60,000 nucleotides of DNA from assembly GCA_950295325.1 (NCBI GenBank), contig OX485803.1:11782001-11842000 (forward strand). The letters are read 5' to 3'. Position 1 is the first letter of the stretch; the number at the start of each line of letters is the position of its first letter. The notes under the pieces are model-generated. The model saw only the letters and a program-made list of their open reading frames with translations. It had not been told where the DNA came from and ran no database searches. The DNA comes from Polytrichum commune. Its lineage: Eukaryota > Streptophyta > Polytrichopsida > Polytrichales > Polytrichaceae. Of the stretch, positions 58,441-60,000 are shown one piece after another. The position numbers and the translations under genes were made by a program.

Positions 58441-59587
58441 TGCCATCATCACAAACCACATTGCGAGTTACATCACACCACAACATTGATCACTCCATCA
58501 TCCCTTTTGAACGACAAGGTTATTTGACGCAACAATTGGTATGGTGGACAAGGTGGAAAAACAATAACAAAAATGCCTCAAGTTGGAGTTCTCTAGAGGC
58601 CAAGTTTCTTATCCGAGGGTTTGAGGTTGCCCAAGAAACTTGAGCTTCAAAGAATTCACCTAGCCAAAAAATGTTGCCATATTGGCAACCATGACATTTT
58701 TTCACCCATGCTTCAAGTTATCCACCAGAGAATTCTTGGTTGTAGTGTAAACTCTAGCCCATTAAGAACCCATTTTGCAGCCACTCATATTGCTTCATTC
58801 CCATAAAATTCTTGACATGTCCACACCTTTACCTTAGTGTAAACTAGTAAAAATAACAGTGGATTTTACATTAGGGTTTGGGTTCAAGAAACTTGGGTCC
58901 AAAACACCTCTTGACATGACATACCTTATTTTTGTTCATACTCAATAATGAACCCAAACTTGAGGCATTCTCAAACTAATTTAGGAGGAGCATGACTTTG
59001 AGTGGGGACCCTAAGAGTTGGCAGAAGTGAAGTGATGCCATAGTAGCGCCATTTTTTCCTTTTTCAATACCTTTGACTTGAATCCTAGTGTAAACTTCTT
59101 GAGTCCAAAAGTTTGCTCAACCATAAAAAACGCTCAATTTCGGAAATTCTTTAGTCACGGACCCTTGCTCAACCCCTTGAACCTAATTTGGGTAGAAACG
59201 GGTTGTATTTTGAGAAGCTCTTTCTGCTTCAAGGAACGATTATTCATGTTAATTACCCAACACTAACTATTGAATGATCTCCCGACACTAATTAAATACT
59301 TTCATTTTGGTGTGAAGAAAATTAGAGTCAACCCACACCCATTTTGATTGTAAGATTATAGATGGGTTCATAAGACTATAAACTCATTCATCATGGTTGA
59401 AGAGGTTACAATAAAAGCAAGTGTCCTATGAAGTTGAAGGCCAATGCATTTTGATTGGACCCCACTAGACTAATTAGAAATTTTGAGTATCATTTAGAAG
59501 AAAGATCCTGTAAGTGAGCATTCAAAACCATACACCACGTTTTCACTTTCTAATGGATGAATTCACAGAGCCACCACATAACTCTAA
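58441..59587. other. No gene seen
   Basis: AT-rich DNA with short frames on both strands (up to 67 residues) and no motif, splice pattern or repeat family from this window that I can support. Confidence 0.4.
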
Positions 59588-60000
59588 GGGCCACTTCACA
59601 CGTGAGCCAAAAGCCACGACCACAAAATTGTGAGAGCCCAAAAGAAAGTGTCCGAAGGCCATCCCAAGACACCCCCTAAATCATGTAGTGTGGTCACGGA
59701 CCCTCAAGTGTAGTGTGAAGTCATACGTGACCGGCCCCTCAACTGAATGCTATTTCAATGAATTCTTATTCATGCAGATCATCACACATCATAAAATAGA
59801 ATAAATCAGCGGTTGTGAGCATTTAGAATGCCATAGTCTCCCAGTTTTGTGTTAGGCCTACCTCCAAGTGGTGGTTCTTGAAAACAATCCAAGCGACCAT
59901 GAAACATGATCCATTCGATGTCACGTAGGAACCCATGTAGACTTTACATCCACCTTGCATTCACATACTCTGTTGGTCCCTCAAGCGTAGTGTGAAGCGA
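59588..60000. mobile_element. Family H element, second copy, cut by the window end
   Basis: It starts GGGCCACTTCACACGTGAGCC and follows 51611-52024 base for base with roughly 85% identity by eye, in the same orientation. The right inverted end would lie about 85 bp beyond the window. Confidence 0.75.

Noticed and set aside
1-60000. CRISPR array, prokaryotic defence island, toxin-antitoxin or biosynthetic cluster
   Set aside because: The window is eukaryotic with spliced genes. Direct repeats here are long and unspaced or belong to transposons.

Overview
The window is nuclear DNA from a streptophyte, most likely a non-seed land plant. Two conserved plant genes with many short GT-AG introns lie in the first 18.5 kb on the + strand. 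The remaining ~41 kb is AT-rich and filled with decayed transposable elements. There are no bacterial-style operons, no tRNA or rRNA genes and no CRISPR. The assignment to a non-seed lineage rests only on protein divergence from flowering-plant sequences and on the repeat content, so it is an inference.

Gene region (1-18521). The window opens inside CAND1 (cullin-associated NEDD8-dissociated protein 1). Its last 14 coding exons (687 residues) end at 6021. About 3.3 kb downstream, on the same strand, is a complete 17-exon gene for UDP-sugar pyrophosphorylase (USP; 9318-18521, 616 residues), rebuilt here exon by exon; its intron 14 has a GC donor. Both genes carry copies of the same small inverted-terminal-repeat elements in their introns or flanks. 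USP intron 1 also carries a three-unit tandem repeat. One gene acts in cullin-RING ubiquitin ligase exchange and the other in nucleotide-sugar salvage; nothing suggests they work together.

Transposon region (18522-60000). In order: a non-autonomous pogo-type element with perfect 26-bp ends (18915-19512); a nested pair of small repeats (19.7-20.3 kb); an internally deleted Ty1/copia retrotransposon (22210-25121); a decayed PIF/Harbinger element (25.5-27.6 kb); LTR-like and gag-like debris (27.7-28.9 kb); two clean exons of a TPC1-type two-pore channel EF-hand (29315-29573); a pogo-type transposase core (31905-32985); a three-copy tandem array of an LTR-like unit (34361-35593); an RNase H fragment of a LINE (37.8-39.0 kb); paired SINE-like repeats (49.4 and 49.95 kb); a small inverted-repeat family (51.6 and 59.6 kb); a pogo-type C-terminus with a PCNA-binding-box motif (56.7-57.2 kb); and a four-unit palindromic tandem repeat (57.9-58.4 kb). 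Long C or G homopolymer runs recur after 34 kb.

I found no convincing new multi-gene system. The most useful leads are the TPC1 exon fragment, the PIP-box pogo remnant, the palindromic array, the tandem LTR-like array and the splice and repeat features inside USP. Repeat-family letters A to H used below are my own labels.
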